64,000 nucleotides of DNA from Eumeta japonica (Eukaryota > Arthropoda > Insecta > Lepidoptera > Psychidae), in assembly GCA_005406025.1 (NCBI GenBank), contig BGZK01000018.1, positions 1-64,000 on the forward strand. The letters are read 5' to 3'. Both the position numbers and the translations under genes were made by a program. Of the stretch, positions 24,191-35,791 are shown piece by piece. The first letter of the stretch is position 1; the number at the start of each line of letters is the position of its first letter. The notes below the pieces were generated by a model. That model ran no database searches and had not been told where the DNA came from. It worked only from the letters and a program-made list of their open reading frames with translations.

Positions 24191-24717
24191 ATATATTTTT
24201 TTATTTCTTTTCATGTTTTCCTTGCAAAGAACAGGAAGTTTTTAACCGTATATAATTCTTTATTAGAATTTTTGTAATCATTGTAACGACATGAAAGAAA
24301 TGATCATTTGAAAAATGTGTGGTTTATTCTATAACTTAACTAAACATAAATAATGCCTGTAATAAACTTCAAATATCTACAATATTACCAATTTTATTTT
24401 AAATCTCTATAATATTACCAAATCAGCAGCTAAATATATCGTATATATTAATTGATTAAGCAACTATTTTTTTTTCTAAAATCTAGATAAGTACTTTTTA
24501 ACTTTCAAAATTATTTATTTTTATTTAAAATCATAATTCTATACACTATCGAAGTTTGTTTTTGCTATCAATATTCAATATAATTTATAATCGCATATAA
24601 CAAGACAAAAAAAATCAATTTATAAATATGAGCATTTATAATGGGTTTGTATGAAAGTAGTATTGGAATGTAAAGTTCACGGTGTCAGTTCCGTATTGTT
24701 CAATGTTGCGGGTACTT

Positions 24718-24830
24718 TTTTCAGGGCTCTGTACACCCGCTAAAAAGGAGAAACCTTAAAGGACACTCGTGTATCTATCCGTTTGTCCGTCTGCCTCCTA
24801 TTGTCTCCGAATTTATTTGACAAAAAAACG
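24718..24830 (+). repeat. GGTTCCG-family repeat fragment
   Basis: Reads TCAGGGCTCTGTACACCCGC, a short A-rich gap, GAAACCTTAAAGGACACTCG and TATCCGTTTGTCCGTCTGCC, the same order as the 5' part of the element at 20368. Confidence 0.5.
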
Positions 24831-25019
24831 CAATGCGGTTTGATACATAAATGGAGTTATTTGACTCAATGTCGTTCGTATACTCATAACGTACGTAAAC
24901 GAATACTGTGGTAGAGCCATTTTATGGCCAATGTGGCTACAGAACAAAAATGGTAAAATAACACACTTTCACAAAAAACGGACGTCAAGTAGCAGCTTTC
25001 GCTGTTGCTTTTCGTCAAT

Positions 25020-25215
25020 GAATGAGAGTTCCGGTGCCCCGCTCTTCCTCTCCCTCTTCATCAGCCCAATTATTCTTTCATTAGATATTTTAATACCTTT
25101 CAACATCCGCCAACGTACTGGTGACTCCTCTCGAGTTTCCAGTGTCCATGAGCAACGGTGACCATCTACTGCCTCATGGCTCGCCTGCTCGTTTGCCCCT
25201 CGAGTAAATTTGTAG
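25020..25215 (+). repeat. Lepidopteran-type LINE/SINE tail
   Basis: The end (25125-25215) has AGTGTCCATGAGCAACGGTG, then GCTCGCCTGCTCGTTTGCCC. In my memory this string in this order is characteristic of 3' tails of retroelements in moths and butterflies. Only the tail is recognised; upstream boundary is a guess. Confidence 0.5.
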
Positions 25216-26232
25216 CATATTTGTTACATTTTTTTTTTAATTTTGTAGGGGCCATTAGAATCTTAAAAAGAACATTAGTCCAAGTACATCACATGTGACA
25301 TGTCAAATGAACGAGAAATACAAAAGTTATGAGAATCACAAAAGCATCTATTAATTAATTTCAAACGTGTTCCTTAAAAGAATTTGGAGACCATATACGA
25401 AAGTCGTCCATTCTCCTTTTATCTCTGAACCACTGATCCTACATTTTTTAAAAAAGTACAAAAATACGTCACACGTAATCTATAGGAGAATGTAAACAAA
25501 AATTGTAAGTCTTTGAATTCCCATAGATAATGGTAAAAAGTCGTGAAAATAACATGTATCAAGGACTAACGTAATAATTGGAAGAACAACGCGAGTCGAT
25601 TTTTGGATGGGAAGCTGTGTTAGGTTAATTTAGGAAGAAGAGTACAATAAAATTATTTTTAAATAGCCATGAAGATAACCACAAACACCAATATTATCGA
25701 TTGCGGATCAGCCAGAGAGTTGGTTATTTACAAAATTACAACCAAAAATTGACGTCAAACTTCGGTAGTCTCTCACGATACGTGTAAAGCATTATGTAAG
25801 ATATAGATAGGAGAGTTCCCGTTTGGCATTGAGCCAGAATGAAGGCTGTGGATAGAATCTACTTCTAGCGAAGACCCGTGCTCTGTGGTGAGGCATTACA
25901 ATTATACATCAAGTATGAAGACTCTTTGATAACTTACAATTTCTTGGTTTCTGAACCGATTTGAAGTTGTATTCACTGACCTTATCATATCTAGTGCTCA
26001 TCTGCTATTCTAGCGACATACAATATTATCAGAATCGACCTATTGTCAATTTACAACAAATTTGCATACGAAATATTACGATCCTGACAAGGATTAATAA
26101 GAAATAATAAGGAATGAATAAGAACGAAAAATTATTGAATCGTCGCCAAATAAAATAGTTAGTGTGTGGTGGTGTTCACGCGTTAGAAGATATGCTTCTT
26201 TGGTGCAATTATGTAAATGATATGTAAAGTTA

Positions 26233-26267
26233 ATAGAATTTAAATCGAACTATATTTTAAATTCTAT
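26233..26267. repeat. Inverted repeat, 12-bp perfect arms
   Basis: ATAGAATTTAAA (26233-26244) and TTTAAATTCTAT (26256-26267), 11-nt loop. Confidence 0.75.
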
Positions 26268-26419
26268 CACCTATATAACTCTGATAAAAATCAAAGGCCG
26301 CGCGTAGCAAAATCATTTGCTGTTAAATGGCTTATTAAATTATATTCACAATACTAAACTAATTTAATTGTGTATATAGTATAAAAACGTATAGGCATAT
26401 ACGTTCTTTACGACTGTCT

Positions 26420-26560
26420 TATTGGCGCAGTCAGTAGTGACCGTACTTACTGCGTTGAGGAATTGGGTTCGATTCCCGCACAAGACAAACATTTACTTAT
26501 TTCATTAAAAAATTATCTTTGTCTTGAGTTGGAGACTTCATATTATATGTATATATTTAT
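26420..26560 (+). repeat. tRNA-derived SINE
   Basis: An A-box-like TGGCGCAGTCAGTAGTGACC (26423-26442) and a B-box-like GGTTCGATTCC (26465-26476) have tRNA spacing. GTCTT at the start pairs with AAGAC after the T arm, a relic acceptor stem. A 3' region of low complexity with TATATG/TTTATAAAAAAAA follows. No proper anticodon stem or D stem forms, so this is a SINE head and not a working tRNA gene. Confidence 0.65.
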
Positions 26561-26569
26561 AAAAAAAAT

Positions 26570-27435
26570 GTACTTACGTATTTTATTAACTATCTGGTAT
26601 CCATAATATAAACCTCGTTGTTTAATGTGGGACCAGATTGTGCTGTGCATGTATGTCCGAAAATATTATTATTATTATATTTTATACTCAACAAGAAAAT
26701 AAATCTTCGAACGGTTAGAAAACAACAAGTATGGTTATAGATTGTTTTCCGAATCTGGTTCCAGCTTGCATATATTCCGCGACATTTTCCAATTTTCAAA
26801 CCCTTCTATTTTCATTATAGCATTTAAATAAATATATCTAAAAAAATTGTAAAAATTTTTTTTTAAGATAAACTGTTTTATTGAAAGTAATTATGTGAAT
26901 AATGTACTAAACGCTAATAAATAATTAGGTAGATCTCAGGTACCAGTCAACACACCACTCTCCTCGTCCACACTCTCATCCTTCTCCATTGATTAGAAAA
27001 AAATAATTTGTTGGGCCGGTGAGATTTTCATAAACAATCAAATTCTCTTATTATTATAACTGCTCTTTACTCAGGTTACGATACGCCTACCAGTCAATCC
27101 CTAGTATCCCCTTATTATCCCTTTTCATTTGATACCCACATTGAGGGAGTTATGCAAAAATATGCCATTCGGCATTCTATGGCAGGCGCCATCTTCGTGT
27201 TACATTAGTTCTGAATTCAGAAAATCATATTGTCATCAGAATTAAGGATGTGTACCAAATTGGTCAACGGGAAAGGGGTGAAAAATTCAATTAGTAAATT
27301 TGACCCAAAAAACAAGCAGGGCAAGCGAATTAAAATCTTTTAAAAATGGATAATGTTGAAATTCCGAAGTATACTTTTTTTATTTAGCTTTGGTTCCGAA
27401 CTTTTAATTTAGGTTGTTAATATTCAATTATTTGT
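26570..27435. other. Non-coding DNA with weak repeat traces
   Basis: At 27030-27310 there are phrases such as TTTCATTTGATACCCACATT and GTGTACCAAATTGGTCAACG that I associate with insect non-autonomous repeats, but no boundary can be set. Confidence 0.3.
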
Positions 27436-27611
27436 GTCTTACTCTTCTGCTGTAAGTTCGGTTGCCCTTTGGCAAATACCTCCCTCACCTTCTCCAGTAC
27501 CGTTTTTTTCTCGCTACTCCAATCCAAGTTTTATCATTACGTCATCGTACTTTGGCCTCGTCTTGGGTATCATTCTATTATAATTGTGCACCATTTTTGC
27601 TACTTCTTGTA

Positions 27612-28923
27612 CGTAGAACACACTGAAAAATTCTGGAATGAATCAGAAAAAATTACTATGAATTGTCGAAAATGAATTTATTATTTCTCAATATATTCCC
27701 ATTAGCATAAATGCCATTTTTCATATAAACAAACGAATTTTGAAAACTTTCATGCGATTTTGACGACTCCTGGTGACCTCAGAAACATGTTTTTCATACT
27801 CTTCGAAGTCTCTACTGGTAATGAAAATCATTGACCACGTAATTTGTTCTTAATTTTTGCAAAGAAAAAAAGTCACAAGATGCCATGTCGGGACTGTGTG
27901 CAAGATTGCTCGTAAGTTTTACATTTTTCTTCTTCAAAAAATTATTCTATTTGGCCTGTTCGGCGTGTGAGAACTGGTATAGTCGTGATGTAAGGTGATA
28001 CGACGTTTACGGTTGTTTTTATGGAATTCGTCAATAACTTCCGGCAAACAGATGATCGTGTACCAATCACTAATTACGGTTCGACAATTCTCTAAAGTAG
28101 CAATAACCCCGTCTCCAATTTTATTAAAAAAAAAGAAGCAATCATCCGCTTAAAGACACTTCGCTTGCAAGCCACTTTGGTTGATTTCGGTACATCTCTA
28201 TAAACCCATATTGTCGATTGCTGCTTCGTTTTGGAGTTGTAGTAATAAATTCAGGTTCCGTCACCTGTTACTATGTCCCACACCAAATTTGACGCCTCTT
28301 TCTGGAATCTCGTAAGTATGACATTGCATCAAGTGGCGCAGTCCGTGTTTCAGTGTCTCAGTCAAATTGTGTGGGATCCACCGCGAGCACAGCTTTTTCA
28401 TACACAAATGTTTGTGTAGGATTGAATGTATTAGACTAATGCCCATATCTAAGGATGCCTGAATCTCATAGTAGATCGCATGCCTATCTGTTTCGATCAT
28501 ACGACGCACAGCAACAATGTTTTTGTTGTTCACGGCAGTGGACGGGTGACCATAACGAAACACGTCACTGAGATTGACACGACCGCGCTCAAATTCTACA
28601 AACTAGTAACAAATTGTCATCTTGTATGGCGATTCATTGCCAAAAGCTATTCGAACCTGAGCGAGACTCTGCTGAGCTGTCAAATTACACTTAAAATAGC
28701 AGAAAATTATATTACGAAAAATGTCACTACTTAAGTCCATAGTGATGAAAACACGCAATTTTTTAAATGACCCCACAATGCAAAAACAATAGATAGCAAG
28801 GTGAAACAAACTGTCGTCTACAGCCAAACAGTTTCATTTTAAATTGTAGTAATGACTTTTTAAGTTTGTGGACAGTGGTTGGTGGTTAGTGGACAGTTCC
28901 AGAAACTTATAGTGCGCTCCGCG
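27612..28923 (-). mobile_element. Complete but dead mariner, 1312 bp
   Basis: Terminal inverted repeats are seen at both ends: on the minus strand it starts CGCGGAGCGCACTATAAGTT and on the plus strand it starts CGTAGAACACACTGAAAAAT, each leading to TTCTGGAA. A TA dinucleotide flanks each end (27610-27611 and 28924-28925), the expected target duplication. Length fits the family norm of about 1.3 kb. The transposase inside is broken. A 5' portion of a close relative lies at 39139-39661. Confidence 0.85.
27681..28737 (-). pseudogene. mariner transposase, frameshifted (lineage 1)
   Basis: About 352 codons from MDLSSDIFRNIIF to EYIEK and stop, near the normal length for the family. The N-terminal DNA-binding part is read in two frames (28603-28737, then 28261-28563 with VRRMIETDRHAIYYEI and KLCSRWIPHNLTE). 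The first catalytic Asp survives in VTGDGT, where TGDET is usual, followed by a stop in place of Trp. The second lies in LHHDYTSSHT. The third is in a region that needs a frame change (…ASCD-like, near 27880). Several stops and at least three frameshifts make it inactive. Confidence 0.85.
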
Positions 28924-28925
28924 TA

Positions 28926-30469
28926 GTGTGGCCTGCCCATTTCCATTTAAGACGTCTGATCTTCTGTGTTATGACGATAACTTTTGATTTGTGTCTGATA
29001 ACCGCGGTTTTTATTTTATCAGATCTCGCTTATATCTTTCTCCATTCCATCGCTTTATAGCAGCTTATGAGTTTGTTCATGTTGTTACGCGATAAAACTC
29101 ATATCTGACAGCCATATATTGGAATAGGGAGTATGAATAAGTTGAATAGCTTGCCTTTGCTAGATGCATGTAATTTCTTATCTTTCATAGCTTTCTTCAT
29201 AATCTGGTATTTTTTCCAGCCATTCGCTATTCTTCTTTCGATATCTTTCTTTGTATTTCGTTGTAAGTATCGACATCAATCAGCTGACCAAAATAATATT
29301 CTTCCACGTAGTCAATTTCGGTCTGTTCTACCTATATGGATTTTTTGTGTCCGTTTGTTATTATGTCTCATTTGGGTTCGATTTCAGTCTTACTTTCTCG
29401 CTTTCGCTTACCAGAATATTCATAATTACATTTAATTCTTCCGACGTTTTGTTGAACAGTACGATGTCGTCCCCAAATTTTAAGTGTATTAGTTTGCAAC
29501 CATCAATTTTTATACCAAAGTTATTCCATTTGAATTTTTTAAAGACTGTTTCCATAATAACTTCGGAGCTAAGGGTTCTCCTTGTCGGACTTCTTTCTGT
29601 ATGTTAAAAATGATGCCTTTTTCTTCCAGTTGAAAACACGACGTGTTGTTCTTGTACACATTACGAATTAGTCGAATCGAATCGAATACGTCTTGTGTTC
29701 GATTCCTTGTCCTCTTAGAGTTTTCTGTATTGTTATATAAATTAATTAATAAAACACTTTACACTGCTCAATGAAATTTTCTAATATTTATCGTACAACA
29801 TCAATTAGATCTGAGTAGTCCCTCCCGAATCCCGCGCTTGTTCAATTGGTGTTGTTTATCTTGTCCCTATTCAATCCTTTTTAGAATAATTTTGTTGATT
29901 TTTTTATTAATATCGGACGCAAAACAGATTGGACCATAGGTGTCAATGTTATGAGGATCTCCTTTATTATAATATAGAATCACATTCTATTAAGACTATT
30001 GTTGCGGAATTATTTCACTAAGAACGATATTATCAAACATTTCTTTTAGAGTTGGTACTATTACTTTCTTCGATCGTTTCAGGATTTCGTTTTTTATCTC
30101 TTCAGGTCCTGAATTTTTGTCTTACTTTTGAGTTTTAATAAATTCGCCAACCTCTTCTTGAAGTATACTTGGGACTAATGTGACGTTTTCGTCAATTCAG
30201 TTTCGTCTAGTTTTGTATTCTCTTTGTATAGGTCTCTCATAAAATTTTGTAGCTGTGTCTAGTATGTTTTATTTTCTAGTTCTGATCTTTCCGCCATTAC
30301 TCTTTATTTTGACTATACTGTCTTTTGTAATATTCAATTCTTTGTAAGCCTTTTTTTTTATATCTTCGGTTTTTATAATATGTTCTGCTATTATTTTCAT
30401 TCTATACGGTTTCCTGGCATTTCTTGAGCTTTCTTTTAATATTTTTAGAATTCCGAACCACAGTGGCAA
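28926..30469 (-). pseudogene. LINE B reverse transcriptase remnant
   Basis: On the minus strand: KFYRDLYKENTKLDETEL near 30240, a segment like GDPHNIDTYGPICFASDINK near 29940, IILKRIE near 29880, then an open frame 29361-29555 containing IKIDGCKLIHLKFGDDIVLF and SEELNVIMNILVSESEKVRL. FGDD stands where FADD is usual, so both catalytic Asp residues survive in this exon-sized block. Further on come fragments like NGWKKYQ, KGKLFN and MEKDI, then KWKWAGHT. Stops are frequent elsewhere. Confidence 0.75.
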
Positions 30470-31168
30470 AAACGGTACCCTTATATTTTTGTCATGTCCA
30501 TTCGTCCGTCCGTCCGTCCGTATGTAACAGGCATTTTATTCAAGAACTGTTAGACGTATATTGATGAAATTTATGGTGTATGTGTCTTGTATAAATAGCT
30601 ACTTAGTTTGGTAGTTAAATAACAAAAATAAGTATTTCTAGAGAGGGCATTCCATATATGTAATAGAAGAAGAAAAAACCTTTTTCCACCAACAGCAACG
30701 AGTGGCACCTTTCCGACAATTCTTTTAAAAACACTTTAAGGTTTTCATACAATTTTTCTGATGGAATATTTTTGGAAATAATCGCACCTAAATTTGCAGA
30801 AATTGTGTCCCACTTCTCTTTCTATTTTCTAAACCTATATCCAAAAATACAAAGAAAATAACGGAGGCAATGCTTAGTAAATACTTTCAAGAAAAGTTAT
30901 TTTGAACATGGTTGAACATACTACTTTTGAGTTATTGCCAAAGTACTGCGCTTCTCAACAGAATTTAGTTTACACTAGTCTAACAGTAATAGTGAACATA
31001 CCTACTTGTTTTTCTAATTATAGACGACTAAAGTGCTTACCACTATTCTGTACGGGAAACGTAGAAAAAGTAAAACAACTTTTATCCATCTGTAGTGCAT
31101 TTCTTTGTAATAATGGCTTCAGAACCCTGTAATGAGCATAGTCCGACATGCTCTTGACCAGCTTTTTC
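30470..31168 (+). mobile_element. GGTTCCG-family element, second copy
   Basis: Starts AACGGTACCCTTATATTTTT with CGTCCGTCCGTCCGTCCGTA, then TTTATTCAAGAACTGTTAGA, and ends CAGAACCCTGTAATGAGCAT...GCTCTTGACCAGCTTTTT, the counterpart of the end of the 20368 element. It directly abuts the 5' edge of LINE B. Confidence 0.55.
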
Positions 31169-31318
31169 TTGTTAGTGTCAACTGCTTCCTTTTGTTGTCC
31201 TTTGCTTCAAACACTTTCACTCTATATTCTAATAAGATTGCAGTTTCTGATGACATCCAGTTTTGTCAATCCCTTCAATTGTCATTACCACACTTTAATA
31301 TAAGAAACTTTATATCAA

Positions 31319-31351
31319 ATTTGCTTCATCTTGTATTAAGATGAAGCAAAT
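31319..31351. repeat. Inverted repeat, 14-bp perfect arms
   Basis: ATTTGCTTCATCTT (31319-31332), 5-nt loop GTATT, AAGATGAAGCAAAT (31338-31351). Confidence 0.9.
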
Positions 31352-31529
31352 CTATTTTTCGAAATTAAAACTCCAGCAACATACCTTTGAAAACCACATT
31401 CAATTTCGTGTAATGATCTTCGTGTGAGAGCGAAGAAAGAACCATACAGACGGTTTATTTAAATTAATGTTTAGCCTTCTATCACATTTAAAAATGACTC
31501 TCAAATCAGTTTTTCATAAGTGTTTTCTA

Positions 31530-31594
31530 AATACAGACATCAATTAGGTACAATTTTATATATAATAAAATTGTATCTAATTGATGTCTGTATT
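31530..31594. repeat. Inverted repeat, 30-bp arms
   Basis: Arms 31530-31559 and 31565-31594 have one mismatch and a 5-nt loop. Confidence 0.95.
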
Positions 31595-31609
31595 ATATAT
31601 TATATAATG

Positions 31610-31688
31610 ATACCGTACGATTATTAGTATTTGTATTATATATACAAATATATAATATATAATACAAATACTAATAATCGTACGGTAT
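31610..31688. repeat. Inverted repeat, 34-bp perfect arms
   Basis: Arms 31610-31643 and 31655-31688, exact, 11-nt loop. It starts 15 bp after the previous hairpin ends. Confidence 0.95.
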
Positions 31689-31861
31689 GAAGAGCGATTG
31701 TATATGTGACGATAAATTAAGTCCGTATGTACGTATGTAATAGGTGCAATATATATGCACCGATTTTTAGCATTTTACTGTTAAAGCATATATATACTCC
31801 CACGATCTTTGCGTTTTAAATTATGGGATTTAATTTTCGACTGTAGTACGATGGCCCGGCG

Positions 31862-31945
31862 CGGATCGGGGACCGCTTAGACGATCGTCACCAATGCGCT
31901 GAAACATCCGGAACCATTATCTCAACGTGCTCTCCCGAGGCACAT
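31862..31945 (-). repeat. SINE fragment
   Basis: GATCGTCACCAATGCGCTGA, then CATTATCTCAACGTGCTCTC and CCGAGGCACA parallel the SINE at 58565-58810 (same order, same strand) including the CGGGG block just upstream. Confidence 0.45.
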
Positions 31946-31959
31946 AGCGAATGATTTAA

Positions 31960-33640
31960 TTTGAATTAAATTTACTCACTAGTAAATTCGACTCAAACCT
32001 ACTACCTCTCAGTTACAAGTCAATTAGCTCACAATATCACGTGTATAGATACTGTAGCACAGATGTATCCTTCGTCGGTATTCGGTACTCAAAATCGAAA
32101 TTAAACGTTCAGCAGCGACATGAATATTCGACCAGTTTCTCAATTATCTGTTCATGTATTTTATAGAAATTCACTATTATATTTCGTATTACTTTACAAT
32201 CAATTATTTCGCCTTTTTACTATCGAGGTCTATGCAGCCAGTCCGTAGCCCTGCTCGACTCTTTTATCTATCCGGCTAATATGCTATTCCATTTTAATTT
32301 TGAATAAACAGAACCCAAATGGAACCCACGTTCGCGGGACTGACTGGGCACGGAGACCGGATGCCGCATATTCCACTTACATGACATTACCAAATATTTA
32401 AATACATAATATACATACATTACATACTACGTAAAATTCATTTATTACCAGCCCATGCGTCAAGAATAATCTTACGGAATACCATGTATCTAATCTATAT
32501 CAAGTAGTGCCATCTGTTATTGAGAACGTTAGATTAAGCCTATTGGTATCGTAGCCAATAGGCATAGGACATAGATCCAATATAATATAAACAATGCAAC
32601 TTTTCGAAATTCTACGAGGTGGCGCTATAAATCAACGCTTAGAAAAATAAATATTTAATTTTTGCAAGGGAGGCATTTAAATATATAAAAAGTCTTATTC
32701 TTGCTGAAAAATTTAATCACACGTATGAATTTTCATCGAAATCGTTGCAGGTGTTTGCGAAGTATGTAAATGCACATTTGTACAAGATTACTCACTTAAG
32801 GCAATAAGGGTTATAAAAGTAATTGTAATCTGCTACTTGGCATTAATCCACAAATTGGAATGTTGAAATAAAAGACAACATAAATCATCCTTTCCCTAAA
32901 TGCCACTTTTATTCAATACTCGGTCATTAAATATTCAGGCGTTTTTCCTAAAGCAAACGAAAAAATAATGCGTGAGGCTCATGCGCCTTCAACATGTCTC
33001 CCATATGTCGAAATCCTCTGAAGCCGTCCCCTCTTCTCGGATATGAATAAAATTGTCCAAGATAAATTGAGAGTTCGCAAAAACGTGTCGATTTCTTTAT
33101 TTATTCAATGCTTTTGTTTTTTTTTTGTAGCGCCTCTCGTTTGGCTTCGTCTCCGCTTATCTCGTATTTATGAATTCTTTTCCATTATTGTTAAAATCGT
33201 TCCCTCTTCTCGCGTGAAAGTTTTATTGGTTCGAAAAGTTCGCCTGTGCGCGTGCGTGCTTTCGTCCCATGGCTTCGAAATAAAATGGATATATTATAAA
33301 GAATCATGACGATTAAAGTGTGCCTCATTTTTTTTTATTTAGTGATACATACCAAAAAGATATACTTACGAATTCACTTGTGCGTTAATCGTAATGGATT
33401 TCTTTATTTAAAAATTAATTGGGAAAGGAAAAATAGAATAATATAAAAATTAGAAATCTGTGGCCTACTTTATATTTCTGCAGTTTTTAAAGTAAAATTT
33501 TGATTTCAAGAATTACTTTTGATTGGTAAAATGGGATATAAAAAAAGTCAGTCGAAAAATCAACTTTAAAGCTTATAAAAGCACAAATTAAAAGAACATG
33601 CGATGTTAGATTTCGTCAACTTCCCTTACAAGTTTGTATT
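31960..33640. other. Non-coding DNA
   Basis: A small stem-loop GCCTATTGG/CCAATAGGC at 32538-32563 (8-nt loop). A more balanced patch at 32950-33300 includes an 88-codon ORF (33043-33309) without recognisable motif. No TE seen. Confidence 0.4.
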
Positions 33641-33647
33641 CTATCCA

Positions 33648-33700
33648 TTTAAATAATGGTACTGAAAAACAATTGTCATTTTTCAGTACCATTATTTAAA
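33648..33700. repeat. Inverted repeat, 22-bp perfect arms
   Basis: Arms 33648-33669 and 33679-33700, exact, 9-nt loop CAATTGTCA. Confidence 0.95.
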
Positions 33701-33904
33701 GACAAAGTTTAAAAAAATGAAATAGTGGAATATGTTAATTAGACGATAATTTCCTTTTTTTACTTAAATGAAATCCAAACACCATGAAAACATTAGAATG
33801 TCGACTTCAATTCACGTAAATATTTAATAATTTCTAACTATACATCTTGTTAAATAGTGAAATTCATAACATTTGTTAATTTATTTTTTATTTACATTTT
33901 ATTT

Positions 33905-34262
33905 ATAAACTCGCGCATATTTCCCAGAAGGGTAAGCAGAAACTACAATCCTCCACATGGTTCGATCTTTGCATACCTCTCTCGTTTCACTTCACTAACG
34001 TCTATCAATCGCTTCATGCAAGCATCATCGGTTTCGGGTACTTAAATTTGACCCTTTTTTAATATGACACCAATTTGAACGGCGCAAGATTCTCTACCGC
34101 GACCCTAGCCAACCCTTCCATCAAACAAACTCGCTTTAAATTTGGTTTGTTAGTCTACTTTCATTCATCCTTTCCAGGTGGCCAAACAACCGCAACATAC
34201 CATTTTTTACTCACCTCATATTTTATACCACACCGTTCTCTGACATCACATTCATATCAATG
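33905..34262 (-). mobile_element. LINE family A, 3' fragment
   Basis: Minus strand reads GMLRLFGHLERMNESRLTNQI-like pieces near 34160-34210, KKGSNLSTRNR near 34040-34070, KRLIDVSEVKREVCKDRT-like pieces and finally VSAYPSGKYAR near 33905-33930. It matches the last third of the LINE copy at 6690-9410. Stops and frameshifts present. The 5' truncation typical of LINE insertion falls near 34262. Confidence 0.75.
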
Positions 34263-34311
34263 TACATATATATATGTTAATTGTTGTTCCGATTAATACA
34301 ATATATTCTTT

Positions 34312-34331
34312 CGAGTCTAGTTTCTAGACTC
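34312..34331. repeat. Small stem-loop
   Basis: GAGTCTAG / CTAGACTC (34313-34320, 34324-34331), 3-nt loop. Confidence 0.7.
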
Positions 34332-34446
34332 AAAATAACTCTAAAACTCATGCTTTTCAAAAGCTTTCTTTCCTCGTCATATTGTTTTCTAATGGGGTCT
34401 ATGAGTATCTCACATTGGAAAGTAAAAGTGTTTCTACTCAAAGCAG

Positions 34447-34473
34447 TCAAGCACGAGGCTAGCTCGTGCTTGA
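34447..34473. repeat. Inverted repeat, 11-bp perfect arms
   Basis: TCAAGCACGAG (34447-34457), loop GCTAG, CTCGTGCTTGA (34463-34473). It lies 14 bp outside the piggyBac-like element. Confidence 0.85.
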
Positions 34474-34749
34474 ACGTTTAGCTCCTTTAACCTTTTCGCC
34501 GCCTGCCGTATACCTCTGCGGCGTCATCGCACGCCGATCGCTTTTGAGCATGCAGAACACTGCGGTGAATCATTCGATAAAATTTATTTTAGACATAAAA
34601 GTTCATAATTTTTTTTATTTTCCTTTACAAACTTTCAACTTTTTATTTCCCTTACAAAATTAAATCAAAAGAATTATTTATCGTTTTTATTTTTTTGGCG
34701 ATTTTGTGTCGTATTTTCCCTAAAAATTAATATATTTTTTGGCCGTAGT

Positions 34750-34893
34750 AAATCACCGTTACTCCAGATATCTGCTAAAACTTCGTCACATGACCGCTCC
34801 CATCCATCCACCAGAAGTTATCTGCCTATAGATATTTATTCTATCTATCACAGATAGCTATCCGGGTAAAGCCGGGGCGGGTCGCTAGTATTA
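34750..34893 (+). repeat. Helitron-like 3' end
   Basis: Ends ATCCGGGTAAAGCCGGGGCG then GGTCGCTAGT, a GC-rich hairpin closely followed by CTAG, as at Helitron 3' ends; similar strings are common in insects. It is inside the TTAA-flanked element. The 5' end was not located. Confidence 0.4.
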
Positions 34894-35791
34894 ATATAGA
34901 ACGTAATGTGAAATTAGTTCCGTTGAGTGTTGTAAATCAAGTAAAACGTATACATCAGTCGGTGGCACAGGCCGCAATAAGTAAATTAACTAAATATTAC
35001 AGACGTGCAGGTTTTAACTAGCAAGAAAATAGTGTTGTACAAGAAAAATCGATGACGACTTAAATAATTTCTATTCCGTAGCTGTACTTGTAACATAAAA
35101 GTTACCAATGTTTATTTATATTATTTGATAATAAATAACAATACACTATGTACAATATTCTGAATCTCATAAAAGAAACAAATAAAATGGTTATTTCGAT
35201 ATAGGATATTCACATTGTATGAAAACAAAAATTCAATAATAATTGTCTAGCCCTATTTTATTGGTAGATATTCAGTTGAAACACAGCGTGAGTCTAGCAT
35301 TATTTTGTGAGTTTAGGTATGACTACGTCAATATCAAGTAAAGAGCATTAATTATGGAGAAAAATAACATAAGTATAAAAACATTAAATAAGTGTACATA
35401 TATCTCAATCTTTACGAAAATAGAAAAAGCGTTTTTATAATCGAAAATTTATTACTACAATCATATTATTATACAGGACAAATAGAAAACAACCTTGCAC
35501 GCAGTATTTTATTGGATATTCACCGTCAATTTTAGCAGCTCTCCAGCAAAATCAACAGAGAACAAGAACATCAACATACAAATTCATGTTTGCACACGCA
35601 TATTTTCGCAAACATTTTTATATTTTTAAATTTTACACAAGAGATGTACACTTTGATGCTCACAATGATTAAATACAAACTTGAATGATAACGTCATAAC
35701 ATTTACACATTATCATGATTTATTTTAAGAAATTATTCTTTCATGATGTAATTCGTTCCGTAATAAATAATGTTTCTAACTTTTTTTATTT

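Larger units (their letters stand above)
27440..30469 (-). mobile_element. LINE family B, split by a mariner
   Basis: Minus-strand non-LTR retrotransposon, 5'-truncated at 30469 where a GGTTCCG-family element begins. From 30469 down to 28926 it reads linker, RT and post-RT regions; the last words before the mariner are KWKWAGHT. Across the mariner, from 27611 down, the frame continues with YPRRG and later VLEKVREVFAKGQPNLQ, matching the family's C-terminus. So the mariner landed inside the LINE. It is a different LINE from family A: its RT centre and tail peptides do not match. Confidence 0.8.

Noticed and set aside
26420..26490. A tRNA gene
   Set aside because: A and B boxes and a partial acceptor stem are present but D and anticodon stems do not form; it fits a SINE head.
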